Source: an uncultured Rikenellaceae bacterium (GTDB lineage Bacteria > Bacteroidota > Bacteroidia > Bacteroidales > Rikenellaceae). Taken from it: a stretch of DNA of 15,531 bases. The notes under the pieces are model-generated. The model saw only the letters and a program-made list of their open reading frames with translations. It searched no databases and was not told where the DNA came from. Made by a program: the position numbers and the translations under genes. This document shows, in pieces, positions 14,526 to 15,531 of this stretch; within the stretch, counting starts at the first letter, position 1; each line of letters begins with the position of its first letter. The DNA is taken from positions 1 to 15,531 of the forward strand of contig CAMWRR010000011.1 in NCBI GenBank assembly GCA_947176715.1, in the 5' to 3' direction.

Positions 14526-15531
14526 CTATTCGCAATACTCTTTCACTATTCGCTCCACCTCCTCGGTAGACGGCATGCGCGAGATTATCTTGCCGGTGGC
14601 AGGGTCGATGACGATGAGTGCGCCGCCACCGTCGCCGACATTGTATTTGCGCCACAGGTTGATGCGGTCGTCCAGCTCCACCAATACCGGCCACGTGTAA
14701 CCGTCTTTGGCTACTGCGGCGTCCAGAGCGTCGGTGTTATCGAACTCACGGGCCACGCTCACCACCACTAAACCCTTGTCGCGATAGCTGTCGTATATTG
14801 GTTTGTTGGCTTTAGCCATAATGCGGCACGAGCTACACCACGACGCCCACAGGTCGAGCAACACTATCTTGCTTCCGGCTATCATCTCAGAGAAGCGGTG
14901 CATCTCTCCCGCGCGGTCGGGGGCCTCGAAGTCGACATACTCTCCGCCCACCTCGGTGCGTATGGCATCCAGATACTCTCCGAGGCGGCGGCCCAATCCG
15001 TAGCCGGCAAAGGTGTCGGCATACATTCGGGCCACCTTTTTGTCGAGTTTCTTATCGGCCGAAAATCTGACATCGAATAACAGCTTGGGCATGTATCCTA
15101 AGCTGACGTCTACAGACATTACCCCGTATAGCGAGTCGGACACCCTCTTATACTCGTCGTTCATGCGGCTGAACACCTCGTAGAACTCTTTGGAGTAGCG
15201 TTCCTCGTCGGGCATATACATAAATCGGTCATATAGATCCCTTTGCTTGCTGCGATTCTTTTCCGTTCTCGCTTTTTCAAGAATCGCCATTGCTTCGGCA
15301 CTCAAATCGGTCTGAGACTGGTAGAACGAATCCAATATAGGAGAGTATTTTTCGTTGATTTTATTGTCGTCGTATTTGAGCGACATCGCTTTAGTGTTAA
15401 GTTCGCCTCCGTATGTCGTTACCGGTCGGCCATAATTCCACACTATGCGCACATCGCCCTCCTCTGCGAAAAATTCGGTAGTGCAAAACGAACCGGAGAT
15501 ATATTCGTTCCACGGAACCAATATATAATAG
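14526..15531 (-). CDS. TlpA-like thioredoxin-domain protein (5' end cut by window edge)
   Basis: The frame is open to the right edge and has no ATG at its visible start (15519-15521 is TTG), so the N-terminus with any signal peptide lies outside. The visible 331+ residues (numbered from the TTG) begin with a beta-rich segment resembling the Bacteroidetes DUF4369 region, then a charged helical middle (about 45-165). A C-terminal thioredoxin-like domain follows (about 195-331) with LWASWCSSCR: the redox pair is C229 and C232. This arrangement is typical of Bacteroidetes periplasmic TlpA/ResA-like oxidoreductases, often lipoproteins. The usual cis-proline before the last beta strand (xPTTFLID) is replaced in GDGGGALIVID (297-306). 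A clear terminator lies downstream. Partner and substrate are unknown. Confidence 0.88.
   Translation of the reverse strand, partial: YYILVPWNEYISGSFCTTEFFAEEGDVRIVWNYGRPVTTYGGELNTKAMSLKYDDNKINEKYSPILDSFYQSQTDLSAEAMAILEKARTEKNRSKQRDLYDRFMYMPDEERYSKEFYEVFSRMNDEYKRVSDSLYGVMSVDVSLGYMPKLLFDVRFSADKKLDKKVARMYADTFAGYGLGRRLGEYLDAIRTEVGGEYVDFEAPDRAGEMHRFSEMIAGSKIVLLDLWASWCSSCRIMAKANKPIYDSYRDKGLVVVSVAREFDNTDALDAAVAKDGYTWPVLVELDDRINLWRKYNVGDGGGALIVIDPATGKIISRMPSTEEVERIVKEYCE

Noticed and set aside
15519..15521. TTG as the start of the thioredoxin-like gene
   Set aside because: The frame stays open to the window edge, and residues before the thioredoxin domain look like the middle of a domain, so the real start is outside.

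Overview
This 15.5 kb window looks like chromosomal DNA of a gut-type Bacteroidales bacterium, probably near Rikenellaceae/Alistipes or a related lineage; the family-level placement is inference. Supporting signs are the TAnnTTTG-type -7 promoter boxes, a BACON-domain zinc metalloprotease lipoprotein of the BF0631/M43 type, a TlpA-like thioredoxin lipoprotein of Bacteroidetes style, and a moderately GC-rich coding style. Isoleucine is written mostly as ATA (20 of 23 Ile codons in the mannosyltransferase gene).

Layout, left to right. (a) 1-163: the N-terminus of a lipoprotein on the minus strand, running off the left edge. (b) 270-2861: clpB on the minus strand, with its own terminator and a good -7 promoter box. 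(c) 2862-3137: an intergenic stretch holding a perfect 14-bp inverted repeat, between clpB and a divergent AT-rich dinD-like gene. (d) 3138-3989: dinD, broken by a missing base and an extra base 54-57 nt apart; its composition and codon use suggest it was acquired. (e) 10382 down to 4089: a compact minus-strand unit of four genes. These are a secreted degenerate GH20 (beta-hexosaminidase-like) protein, a BACON/M43 metalloprotease lipoprotein, luxS, and a large fusion of two receiver-like domains with a pyruvate-phosphate-dikinase N-terminal (ATP-binding) domain. The last three are separated by only 2 and 3 nt. (f) 10534-12587: a plus-strand pair, polyprenol-phosphate mannose synthase-like GT2 and dihydroorotase (pyrC), overlapping by 4 nt. 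(g) 12766-14112: miaB, followed by a strong intrinsic terminator. (h) 14113-14525: a non-coding stretch with two facing terminators. (i) 14526-15531: a TlpA-like thioredoxin-domain protein on the minus strand, running off the right edge.

Most genes are housekeeping: protein disaggregation, pyrimidine synthesis, tRNA thiomethylation and the activated methyl cycle. The least understood part is the four-gene luxS unit. It joins an autoinducer-2/SRH-cleavage enzyme to a receiver-PPDK_N fusion that has no visible phospho-histidine or PEP domain, plus two envelope or secreted proteins, one of which is a glycosidase fold with altered catalytic motifs. The broken dinD carries an A AAA AAC heptamer in register for a -1 shift just before its first stop. 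No CRISPR array, tRNA, rRNA or intact insertion sequence was seen.
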